A stretch of 64,000 nucleotides of DNA, taken from contig NZ_JAFBCN010000001.1 in the NCBI RefSeq assembly GCF_016907755.1, positions 3,658,001 through 3,722,000 on the forward strand, read 5' to 3'. Under the pieces are notes generated by a model that was given only the letters and a program-made list of their open reading frames with translations, was not told the DNA's origin and ran no database searches. Within the stretch, counting starts at the first letter, position 1, and every line of letters begins with the position of its first letter. The position numbers were made by a program, and so were the translations under genes. Shown here piece by piece: positions 55,349-63,448 of the stretch. The stretch comes from Cellulosimicrobium cellulans (GTDB taxonomy: Bacteria > Actinomycetota > Actinomycetes > Actinomycetales > Cellulomonadaceae).

Positions 55349-58300
55349 ATGTCCCGACGACACATACGTCGGAGCACCACAGCCGCGGCCGCGGTGCTGT
55401 CGCTCCTCGCGACGTTGGCGCTCGCGGCGACGCCCGCGTGGTCCTCTCCCGGTCCGGCAGCGGGGTCCACCGCCGCCGACCCGCCCGACGACGAGCCCGT
55501 CGTGGTGAGTCTCGACGACTTCGACGGCTATGCGGGCGATTCCGCGCTGTCGTCGCTGTACCCCCGCAACACGAACGGCGGGACGAACACGGCGACGCTC
55601 GTCGACTCGCCGTTCGACGCCGAGGGCGAGGACCTCGGGACGGCGATGCGGTTCGACTACGCGTTCACCAACGGCTACTCCGGTCGCTCGCGCGCGGTCG
55701 ACGGCTACTGGCCGGGACTGCGGGCGGTCGAGCTGTGGATCGCGAACGGCACGCCCGGGCAGGACGTGCTGCTGCAGCTCTCCGACGGCGCGTCGTTCGA
55801 GGCGCACCTGAACGACGTCGCGGGCTTCGACGCGGCGTCCACCGCGCCGCAGCGCGTGCACGTCCCGGTCGAGGACTTCCGCCCCAAGTCCGGCACCGGG
55901 ACCCTGCGCACGAGCGGGATCGCCTCGTTCGCGCTCTACGTCAACCAGGTCGGGGCGGGGACAGGAGGCACCATCGTGGTCGACGAGATCGACCTGCTGT
56001 TCGACGTCGCACCACCGGTCCCGGAGGTGACGTTCCCCGTCACCGAGCTCCGCACGGACGGCGCCGGGAACCTCCTCTCGCTGCTCGCCGAGCACGCCGT
56101 CGTGCCCGACGGCGCACGGGTCGTCCAGGCGACGTGGACCTCCGACGACCAGACGGTCCTGCGCGACGCGACCCGCCCCGAGCCCAAGGGCGACTTCCGC
56201 GGCGAGGGTGCGGTCGGCGTCGACGTCCACCAGGTGCGCCTCTTCGTCCCGGCCGAGGACGGCGGCGCGGGCACGACGTTCGCCGTCGACGTCGGCACGC
56301 ACCTCGAGATCGAGGTGACCGACCTGCCCGCGCCGGTCGACGTCGTCGACTACCTCGACGCGATCACCGGCACCGGGATGCTCTCCGCGATGCACCACGA
56401 CCAGTCGTACGCCAACCCCGCGGCGAACGACGTGCTGCACCAGCGTGTCGCGAACGAGTTCGGCGTCTACCCGGCGCTGTACAGCGCGGACTTCCTCACC
56501 GGCCAGACGGTCCCGTACCGGCAGAACATGATCGACGAGGTCCGCCGTCAGTGGGACGCCGGCAACCTCGTGCAGATCATGTTCCACGTCTCGCCCCCGC
56601 AGTACACCGTGGCCCAGGAGGCGCAAGGCAACTGGGGCGGCGACCAGGCGCACGAGACGCTCCCGAGCCCCAACCGGATCTACTCGTTCCTCTACGAGGA
56701 CCAGTGGGACGAGCTGCTCAGGGACGGCTCGCCGCTCAACGAGAACTGGAAGCTGCGCCTGGACGAGTACGCGCGCCTGCTCCAGCCGCTCGAGGACGCG
56801 GGCGTGACGGTCATGCTGCGTCCGTTCCACGAGATGAACCAGCACGTGTTCTGGTGGGGCGGGCGGCCGGGGCTCGACGGCAGCGCCGGCCTGTACCGGA
56901 TGGTCCACGACTACCTGGAGCAGGAGAAGGGGTTGTCGAACATCGTGTGGGTCTGGAACGTCCAGGACCTGCCCGACGACTACGGCTTCGCCGACGGCGA
57001 CCCCAAGTTCGACCGCTACGAGGGTCTCGAGGGCGGACTGCCCGAGTACGACGCCAACGACTGGTCGAGCTTCAGCCCCGGTGCGGACTACTACGACGTG
57101 CTGTCCGTCGACTTCTACGACGTCGAGGGCTACGCGCCTCGGCACTACGAACAGGCGCAGCGCGTCGCGCAGCGCGACGACAAGCCGATGATCGTCGGCG
57201 AGACGTTCGTCTTCCCGACGCAGGACGAGATCGCGGCGCAGCCCGACTGGTCGCTCGCCATGCCGTGGGGCGTGCGGACGTGGAACTACAACACGCCGCA
57301 GGCCATGGCGACGTTCTACGAGCACAGCATCGGCGCCGCGGGGCTGCCGCGGTTCGCGACGCGCGACAACACGGCGACGCCCACGGCCACGGACGCCCGC
57401 GTCGTCGGCGTCGTGAACCCGCACGGGTACGAGGTGGCCGCGCTCGCGGTGCGCTACTCCACGCCGCTGCCCGCGGGCGAGCTCGACCCGGCGGCGTTCG
57501 CCGTCCGGGCGGACCTCGACGGCCCGACGCCGGACACGTCGTCGGACGGCCCGCGCACCGTGGTCCGGGCTCACACGGCAGCAGGGCCCGACGGCGCCGG
57601 CTCACCCGGGCAGGAGTCCGCGCCGGGCGAGTGGGTCGTCCTGGAGCTCGACACGTCCGACGCCAACGCGGCCGGGACGTTCTACTCCGGGACGACGCAG
57701 ACCTACGACCTGGCCGCCGCGTACTCGGTGACGCAGGTCGCCGACGTGCGCGTCGGCGGGACGACCGTGCCCGCGTCCGACGGCCCGGTCGCGTCGACGG
57801 CGGTCGACACGCCCGTCGTCGACGAGTACGAGGCCGGGGTGTGGGACGGGCCGGGCGACGCGTTCCGGTACCGGCTCTTCACACCGCGCGCGTACCGCGA
57901 GGCTCCGGACGACGACACGCTCTACCCGCTCGTGCTCACGCTCCACGGCACGGGCGAGACCGGCACCGACAACGCCGTCCAGCTCCTCGGCAACCAGCTC
58001 TCGGTCGCGTTCGCCGCGCCCGAGCGGCAGGCGAGCGACCCGGCGTTCGTCCTGTCCCCGCAGCGCGCCCCCGACCAGGACTGGCTCACGCCCTCCGGGC
58101 GCGAGGCGCTCGTCGGGATGGTCGAGGACATGGTCGGCCGCTACCCGGTCGACCCCGACCGCGTGTACCTCACCGGGCTCTCGCGCGGCTCGCGCGCGAG
58201 CTGGCCGCTGCTCGCCGAGGACGGCGGCCTGTTCGCGGGAGCGCTGCTCGTCGCGGGTGGCGAGTCGGCCGAGCTCACGGCGCGGATCACCGACCTGCCG

Positions 58301-58897
58301 GTCTGGGTACATCACGCGATCGACGACCCGACGGCGCCGTACGCCCTCACGCTCACGGCCCTCGACGGCCTCGAGCGCGCGGGCGCCGTCGTGACGCGCG
58401 GCGAGTGGGCGGGCAACCTCCCGCGCGACGCTGCGGCGGCGCGGGCGCAGGCACTGTGGGACGAGGCGCGCGCCACGGGCAGCGAGGTGCTCCACACCGC
58501 GTACACCCCGGGCACGACGGGCACCCCGGACCGGCTCGCGTACCCGCACTCGTCGTGGATCCCGACCTACGCGAACCCGGTCGTCCTGGACTGGCTCTTC
58601 GCGCAGTCGCGCGACGGCGGCCCGGCGGTCTCGGTCGAGGCGTCGGCGCGCTGTCTCGCCGGGAAGGCGTACGTCGCGGTCCGGGCGACGAACGCCGGCG
58701 GCAAACCGGTCGGCATCTCCCTCACCACGCCGTACGGCAGCAGGACGTATTCGGCCGTGGCGCCCGGCGTGAGCGCCTACCAGTCGTTCGCGTCGCGGGC
58801 GACGGCGTTACCGGCGGGAACCGCGACCGTCACCGTCACCGCGGGCGACGGCACCACGACGCTCGACGCGCCGTACGACGCCACGACCTGCGGGTAG
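55349..58897 (+). CDS. secreted GH26 beta-mannanase fused to an alpha/beta-hydrolase esterase
   Basis: A 1182-residue multidomain secreted enzyme. Signal peptide ~1-33; CBM11/CIA30-like sandwich ~50-218; Ig-like segment ~219-330; GH26 endo-mannanase ~331-670 with acid/base E495 (RPFHEMNQH) and nucleophile E618 (IVGETFVFP); Ig-like domain ~681-825; esterase domain ~826-1090 with S945 in GLSRGS, D992 or D993 and H1067 in AYPHSSW; and an ~89-residue C-terminal domain (1094-1182) shared with the GH5 enzyme in this locus. The esterase looks like PHB-depolymerase/CE1-type proteins and may remove acetyl groups from mannan. ATG 55349 follows GAAGGAG. Its promoter overlaps a LacI-type operator. Confidence 0.92.
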   Translation: MSRRHIRRSTTAAAAVLSLLATLALAATPAWSSPGPAAGSTAADPPDDEPVVVSLDDFDGYAGDSALSSLYPRNTNGGTNTATLVDSPFDAEGEDLGTAMRFDYAFTNGYSGRSRAVDGYWPGLRAVELWIANGTPGQDVLLQLSDGASFEAHLNDVAGFDAASTAPQRVHVPVEDFRPKSGTGTLRTSGIASFALYVNQVGAGTGGTIVVDEIDLLFDVAPPVPEVTFPVTELRTDGAGNLLSLLAEHAVVPDGARVVQATWTSDDQTVLRDATRPEPKGDFRGEGAVGVDVHQVRLFVPAEDGGAGTTFAVDVGTHLEIEVTDLPAPVDVVDYLDAITGTGMLSAMHHDQSYANPAANDVLHQRVANEFGVYPALYSADFLTGQTVPYRQNMIDEVRRQWDAGNLVQIMFHVSPPQYTVAQEAQGNWGGDQAHETLPSPNRIYSFLYEDQWDELLRDGSPLNENWKLRLDEYARLLQPLEDAGVTVMLRPFHEMNQHVFWWGGRPGLDGSAGLYRMVHDYLEQEKGLSNIVWVWNVQDLPDDYGFADGDPKFDRYEGLEGGLPEYDANDWSSFSPGADYYDVLSVDFYDVEGYAPRHYEQAQRVAQRDDKPMIVGETFVFPTQDEIAAQPDWSLAMPWGVRTWNYNTPQAMATFYEHSIGAAGLPRFATRDNTATPTATDARVVGVVNPHGYEVAALAVRYSTPLPAGELDPAAFAVRADLDGPTPDTSSDGPRTVVRAHTAAGPDGAGSPGQESAPGEWVVLELDTSDANAAGTFYSGTTQTYDLAAAYSVTQVADVRVGGTTVPASDGPVASTAVDTPVVDEYEAGVWDGPGDAFRYRLFTPRAYREAPDDDTLYPLVLTLHGTGETGTDNAVQLLGNQLSVAFAAPERQASDPAFVLSPQRAPDQDWLTPSGREALVGMVEDMVGRYPVDPDRVYLTGLSRGSRASWPLLAEDGGLFAGALLVAGGESAELTARITDLPVWVHHAIDDPTAPYALTLTALDGLERAGAVVTRGEWAGNLPRDAAAARAQALWDEARATGSEVLHTAYTPGTTGTPDRLAYPHSSWIPTYANPVVLDWLFAQSRDGGPAVSVEASARCLAGKAYVAVRATNAGGKPVGISLTTPYGSRTYSAVAPGVSAYQSFASRATALPAGTATVTVTAGDGTTTLDAPYDATTCG

Positions 58898-58931
58898 CGT
58901 CCGACCTTCCCGCACGTCGTCACCGACGAAC

Positions 58932-58967
58932 GACGCCCCCGCCGCCCGTCCGGGCGGCGGGGGCGTC
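58932..58967. terminator. bidirectional terminator
   Basis: A perfect 17-bp stem (58932-58948 with 58951-58967) around a 2-nt loop, followed by CCTT. It separates the convergent GH26 and LysE genes. Confidence 0.85.
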
Positions 58968-58991
58968 CTTCTGCCCCTGTCCGAGCCGCGC

Positions 58992-59615
58992 TCAGTGGAC
59001 GGCGGCGAGCAGGACGCCGACCCCGACGAAGAGGCCGCCGAAGAGCCGGTTGGCGGTGCGCTGCCCGCGCGGGCTGCGGGTCAGTCGCCGCAGCCCCGTG
59101 GCCGCGGTCGCGAAGAAGAACCACATGACGAGCACGTCGATCACGACGACCGTCACCCCGAGCACGACGTACTGCGGCAGCAGCGGCCGGTCCGGCCGGA
59201 CGAACTGCGGGATGAACGCGAGGAAGAAGACGATCGCCTTCGGGTTCGTGAGGTTGACGAGGAGCCCGCGCCGGACCATGGACCACCGCGACTCCGGTCC
59301 GCGCGCGACGGCCTCGCCGTCGTCGCCGCTCGGACGCGACCGCCACTGCCGGATCCCGAGGTAGACGAGGTAGGCGGCGCCGCCGTACCTGACGACGTCG
59401 AACAGGACGGGCGAGCCCGCGACGAGCACGCCGACGCCGGCCGCCACGATCGCGACGTGCGCGACGAGGGCCAGCTGCTGGCCGAGGATCCCCCAGATGG
59501 AGCGCGCCCACCCGACGCCGATCGAGTTGGCCATCGTGTTGACCGCTCCCGCGCCCGGCGTGAGCGAGATGAGCACCCCGGCGGCCGCCAGGGTCGTCCA
59601 GACCGACCACGCCAT
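58992..59615 (-). CDS. LysE/RhtB family amino-acid exporter
   Basis: A 207-residue inner-membrane exporter with six hydrophobic helices. The N-terminal LISLTPGAGAVNTMANSIGVG and the middle GLLVNLTNPKAIVFFLAFIPQFV are hallmarks of the RhtB/LeuE group, which exports amino acids or homoserine lactone-like compounds. The substrate is unknown. ATG 59615 has TATCCT seven bases upstream. It sits in the mannan locus without an obvious functional link. Confidence 0.9.
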   Translation of the reverse strand: MAWSVWTTLAAAGVLISLTPGAGAVNTMANSIGVGWARSIWGILGQQLALVAHVAIVAAGVGVLVAGSPVLFDVVRYGGAAYLVYLGIRQWRSRPSGDDGEAVARGPESRWSMVRRGLLVNLTNPKAIVFFLAFIPQFVRPDRPLLPQYVVLGVTVVVIDVLVMWFFFATAATGLRRLTRSPRGQRTANRLFGGLFVGVGVLLAAVH

Positions 59616-59622
59616 GGCGGAC

Positions 59623-59628
59623 AGGATA
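59623..59628 (-). promoter_or_regulatory. -10 box of a probable leaderless promoter (LysE family gene)
   Basis: TATCCT on the minus strand, seven bases before ATG 59615. Confidence 0.5.
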
Positions 59629-59725
59629 GGCGCCAGCCGGCGGGCGCCGAGCACCCGAGCGCACCGCGTACCTGAAGCAGCGTGCACCCAGAGCGCCGTG
59701 CACCCTGAGCGGAGCGCCCCGGGCA

Positions 59726-59771
59726 CGACGACGGCCCGCACGGCCCTTCCGGGTCGCGCGGGCCGTCGTCG
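59726..59771 (-). terminator. terminator of the GH5 mannanase gene
   Basis: A perfect 14-bp stem (59726-59739 with 59758-59771) with an 18-nt loop, 10 bp past the GH5 stop. A GTGCACCC-A/T-GAGCG direct repeat lies just beyond it. Confidence 0.75.
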
Positions 59772-59781
59772 GGCTTTGTCC

Positions 59782-62700
59782 TCAGCCGCAGGCGACCGCC
59801 GCGTACGGGGCGTCGAGCTCGACCGCGTCGTCGCCCGAGCCCACGGTGACGACCGCCGACCCGCCGGGCACCGACGTCGCGCGGACCGCGAACGACTGGT
59901 ACGCGTTGGCCCCCGGCGCGACGGCCGCGAAGGCCCTGCTCCCGTACGGCGTGCCGAGCGTCACGGCGATCGGCACGTCACCGTCGTTCGTCGCCCGGAC
60001 GGCGACGTACGCCTTCCCCGCGAGGCACCGCGACGACGCCTCGACGGTCACGGGCACGTCCCGCGCAGCGACGGCGGTCCGCACGTCGTCGACGACGAGC
60101 GCCGCCGGACCGTTGCCTCCGAGGTAGAACGAGATCTCGGTGACCGCCTGGAGGTCCGGGCGACCGCCGCCGCCCGCCCACGGCGGGAGGGCCAGGTCCG
60201 CGAACGGCACGTGCACGACCCCCGCGGGCTGCGGGCCCGCGTCGGGCAGCACCGTCTCCCAGAACTGGCCGCCCGCGACGACCTGCACGGTCAGGTTCTG
60301 CCCCGCGCCGAGGCCGGAGCGGTCGAGCCACAGGTCGAGGCCCTCGTAGCCCCACCACGACTGCGGCGCGTCGAACGTACGGGTCACGCCCGCGTACCCC
60401 GACGACGCGAGCGTCGTCGCGAGCCGCATCGCATGACCGCCGCCGGCGCCGGGGACGAGCGTCGACGTGATCGGGTCGCCTCCCGTGTTCGCGCGGTGCG
60501 CGGCGGTGAGCGCGGCGTCGTCGGCGAAGCCCTCGTAGTCCTCGACGACGAGCGGCTCGGTCGGCAGCGCGTCGGTCGCGAAGGTCCGCGGCCCGCCCGT
60601 CATGCCCGTGCCCCCGGCGCCGTTCACCGCCTCGACGTGCCACGTGTACGACGTCGCGGCGTCGAGCTCCACGGCAGGTGCGAGGCTCGTGCCGCGCACC
60701 TCGGCGGACACGAGCGGCGTACCGGGCGCGTCGGTCCGGGCGAGCGTCACGCGGTAGGTCGCGGCCTGCGCCGCCGGCTCCCACCGCAGGGTCGGCGTGC
60801 CGCGCAGTGCGGACGCGCCGTCGTCGGGCGCGAGCGCCGCGAACGCGCTCGGAGCGGCGAGCTCCCCGCCCGTGCCGAACAGTTGCACGTGGCCGAGCTG
60901 CTGCGCCCACTCCGGCGTCGCGTCGGCGGGCCAGACCGCGCGCACCGCGTCGGTCCCCGCGGGCAGGGGCGCGGTGTACGCGAAGCGACCCCACGCGCCG
61001 CCCACGGTCCCCGGAGCGCCGGCGACCGCGGCGTCGAGGCCCTGCCACGCGCCGTCGACCCGCGCCTCGAACGCGAGGTGGGCCGGCTCGGCGTCGGGCC
61101 AGTACCACCCCGTCGCCTCGAGGCGCGTGAGTCCGTCCGCCTCCCATGCGAGCGACGCCGCGCCGGGCGTGTCGCGCTTCGCCCGCCCGGCATCACCGCC
61201 GAACAGGTCCGGGTTGCCGGTGTCGATGCCGACCGACCCCTCGACGTTCGCCCCCGCCAGGTCGTCCAGAGCGTCGTCGAGCACGGGCAGGTCGGCGGCG
61301 CCGCGCAGCGTGACGCGCTCGAGCCGCGCCGACGAGCCCGCCGGCCACGTGACGCGGAGCCGCTCGCCCTGCGCCGCCGAGACCGCGACGCGGAAGCGCC
61401 CGTCCTCGTCGGGCCCGACGGCGGTGCTCGCCGCGGCCCACGTCTCGCCGTCGGTGCTGGTCTCCACGACGAGCGCCGCGACGTCGGCGGCGGTCGCCGC
61501 CCGCACGCGCAGCTCCGCGCCCGTGAGGCCGTCAAGCGCCCACGTCGCGTGCGCGGCGCCGTCGCCGGCCGGGCCGAGCAGCGCGGCGTCGCCGTCGGGC
61601 GTGACGCGGAGCCCGGCGTGGTCGACGAGCGGACGCTGCGTCTCGAGCGGGTCGACGAGGACCTGCTCGCCCGCCGCGACGACGACCGACTCCGAGACGG
61701 GCCCGTCCGTGCCGTCGGTGCCGACCGGCACCACGCGGTAGGCCGCGTCCCCGCCTGCGGACGTGTCGAGGTACGGCTCGCCCGTGTCCGTCAGACCCTC
61801 GGCGACGACCTCGAACGGCCCGCTCGGGACGCCGTCCGACACCGCCGCGCGCTCGACCCGGTACGTGGCCGCGCCCGCGGCGCCGCGCCACGACACCTCG
61901 TGGAAGCCGTACGTGCTACCGACCGACGTCACGAGCGGCTGCTTCATCTCGACGGCGACCGGGGCGCCCGCGAGCGCCGCCGAGAAGTCGCGGATCGCCG
62001 CGACGTTGCCGCGCATCCGGTCGTCTGCGCCCGGGTCGTGCAGCGTGAAGCCGTCGTCGTGCGGCACGAGGCCGGACGCGTCGTCGTGCCCGAAGAGGGA
62101 CCAGAACATCATGCCCGTGACGTCGGGCTCGGCCGCGAGCGGCTCGAGCAGCTCGGGCGTCGCGGCGGTCGAGGCGTACTCGCCCGCGATGTACACCTTC
62201 CCGGCGTCGGTGATGCGGGCCGCGTCCGCGCGGACGCCGCTCGCCGTCGGCGGGTAGTAGTGCACGTCGACGATGTCGACGAGCGGGGAGGCGAGCGTGT
62301 CGTCGTCGATGCCGAACCGCTTGCCCGCCGCGACGAGCTGGCGCGGCGCGCGCTCGGAGATCTCGGTGGCGACGTGCCCGATCCACTCCGGCGTCATGCC
62401 CTCGAGCTCGTTGCCGAGCTCCCACGCGAGGACCGTCGGGTCGTCCTTGAGCGCGAGCCCGGTGTACGGGTTCACGTGGTCCATGACGTGGTGCACGTAG
62501 TCCGTGAAGTCCGCGACGACGCGCGGGTCGGAGTAGAACTCCGCGCACGGCGTGAGCGGCGTCGTCGGCGCGCACAGCCCGTACGGGGCCCCGAAGTCGC
62601 GGTGCCCGCCGTGGTAGTACGCCCACTCGTCGGTGAGCGGCAGGACGAGGCGGATGCCCTTCGAGCCGGCGTAGGCGACGGCGTAGTCGATGCTCGCGAA

Positions 62701-63225
62701 CGCGTCGGCGTTGTACCCCGCCTCCTTCGACGGGAGGATCGCGAGCGGCGTACCCGTCGACGCGAGCATGTGCGAGCGCACGACCGTCACGCCGAGGTTC
62801 GAGGCCGTGTCGAGCGCGTCGCGGATGCGGAACGCCGTCGGGTAGTCGACCGTGCCGGGCGGGACGTTCTCGTCGAGGCCGAGCCAGTAGATGTTCGTCC
62901 CGCTGAAGCGGAACGTCTCGCCGTCGAGGACGAGGCGCGCGCCGTCGCGCTCGACGAACGAGGTGTTGCGGCTCTCGCCGAGGGGTGCGCTCACGGCGGG
63001 GGTCTCCTTCGTCGGGGCGGCGGCGGTGCTGGTCGGGCTGCCGTCCGCGCTGCCCGCGGCGGCGCCGACGGGGACGACCGTACCCGCGAGCGCCAGCACG
63101 ACGGCGGTGGCCAGGCCGAGCGGTCGGCGCCCGGCGGGGGGTCGACGCCCGGCGTGCGGTCGGCCTCGGTGGGTGTCGGCGTTGCCTGCGCGGGGCCTCG
63201 CCGCACGCAGTCGTCGTGGGGTCAT
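59782..63225 (-). CDS. secreted multidomain GH5 beta-mannanase
   Basis: A 1147-residue secreted enzyme. A basic N-terminus with RRPLG and a hydrophobic stretch (~36-57) forms the signal peptide. The GH5 domain (about 88-430) resembles family-7 mannanases: FSGTNIYWLG, acid/base E273 in WELGNELEG, HYYP and nucleophile E349 in IAGEY. Then come fibronectin-like and beta-rich segments (about 435-890), a CBM11/CIA30-like sandwich (891-1052) related to the N-terminal module of the GH26 enzyme, and the same ~90-residue C-terminal domain (1058-1147). ATG 63225 follows AAGGAG. It diverges from the GH26 gene at the window edge and has the shared LacI-type promoter element. Confidence 0.92.
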   Translation of the reverse strand: MTPRRLRAARPRAGNADTHRGRPHAGRRPPAGRRPLGLATAVVLALAGTVVPVGAAAGSADGSPTSTAAAPTKETPAVSAPLGESRNTSFVERDGARLVLDGETFRFSGTNIYWLGLDENVPPGTVDYPTAFRIRDALDTASNLGVTVVRSHMLASTGTPLAILPSKEAGYNADAFASIDYAVAYAGSKGIRLVLPLTDEWAYYHGGHRDFGAPYGLCAPTTPLTPCAEFYSDPRVVADFTDYVHHVMDHVNPYTGLALKDDPTVLAWELGNELEGMTPEWIGHVATEISERAPRQLVAAGKRFGIDDDTLASPLVDIVDVHYYPPTASGVRADAARITDAGKVYIAGEYASTAATPELLEPLAAEPDVTGMMFWSLFGHDDASGLVPHDDGFTLHDPGADDRMRGNVAAIRDFSAALAGAPVAVEMKQPLVTSVGSTYGFHEVSWRGAAGAATYRVERAAVSDGVPSGPFEVVAEGLTDTGEPYLDTSAGGDAAYRVVPVGTDGTDGPVSESVVVAAGEQVLVDPLETQRPLVDHAGLRVTPDGDAALLGPAGDGAAHATWALDGLTGAELRVRAATAADVAALVVETSTDGETWAAASTAVGPDEDGRFRVAVSAAQGERLRVTWPAGSSARLERVTLRGAADLPVLDDALDDLAGANVEGSVGIDTGNPDLFGGDAGRAKRDTPGAASLAWEADGLTRLEATGWYWPDAEPAHLAFEARVDGAWQGLDAAVAGAPGTVGGAWGRFAYTAPLPAGTDAVRAVWPADATPEWAQQLGHVQLFGTGGELAAPSAFAALAPDDGASALRGTPTLRWEPAAQAATYRVTLARTDAPGTPLVSAEVRGTSLAPAVELDAATSYTWHVEAVNGAGGTGMTGGPRTFATDALPTEPLVVEDYEGFADDAALTAAHRANTGGDPITSTLVPGAGGGHAMRLATTLASSGYAGVTRTFDAPQSWWGYEGLDLWLDRSGLGAGQNLTVQVVAGGQFWETVLPDAGPQPAGVVHVPFADLALPPWAGGGGRPDLQAVTEISFYLGGNGPAALVVDDVRTAVAARDVPVTVEASSRCLAGKAYVAVRATNDGDVPIAVTLGTPYGSRAFAAVAPGANAYQSFAVRATSVPGGSAVVTVGSGDDAVELDAPYAAVACG

Positions 63226-63273
63226 CGTCCGCTCCTTCGCGTCGGTGGCGCGCCGGCCGCCCGACGCAGGGCG

Positions 63274-63311
63274 ACCGTAGAGCGTGGTCCACCCTCGTGT
63301 CAACGCTGTCA
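63274..63311 (-). promoter_or_regulatory. operator-promoter of the GH5 mannanase gene
   Basis: On the minus strand: operator-like TGACAGCGTTGACA (63311-63298) whose 3' half is the -35 TTGACA, an 18-bp spacer, then the -10 TACGGT (63279-63274). Confidence 0.75.
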
Positions 63312-63354
63312 CCGTGACATCGCTTCCACGGCCGATCCAAGTGTTATCAACACA

Positions 63355-63366
63355 TTAAGCGGTTCA
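63355..63366. promoter_or_regulatory. TGAAGCG-type operator between the GH5 and GH26 genes
   Basis: TTAAGCGGTTCA, matching TGAAGCGGTTAA at 52805 when read in reverse halves. It directly abuts the TGACAACGCTAGACA site, so both regulators could act on these genes. Confidence 0.5.
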
Positions 63367-63405
63367 TGACAACGCTAGACAGCAGCATCGGCTCGGTACT
63401 ACCGT
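63367..63405 (+). promoter_or_regulatory. operator-promoter of the right-edge GH26 gene
   Basis: TGACAACGCTAGACA (63367-63381) ends in the -35 TAGACA (63376-63381); an 18-bp spacer leads to the -10 TACCGT (63400-63405). The operator is one base longer than the others. Confidence 0.65.
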
Positions 63406-63448
63406 GGCCGCTCGTCAGGCACCACTCACGCAACGGCGCGGAGGACGC

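Noticed and set aside
59681-59715. GTGCACCC-type direct repeat as an attachment site
   Set aside because: Too short, next to a terminator, and no integrase or tRNA gene nearby.
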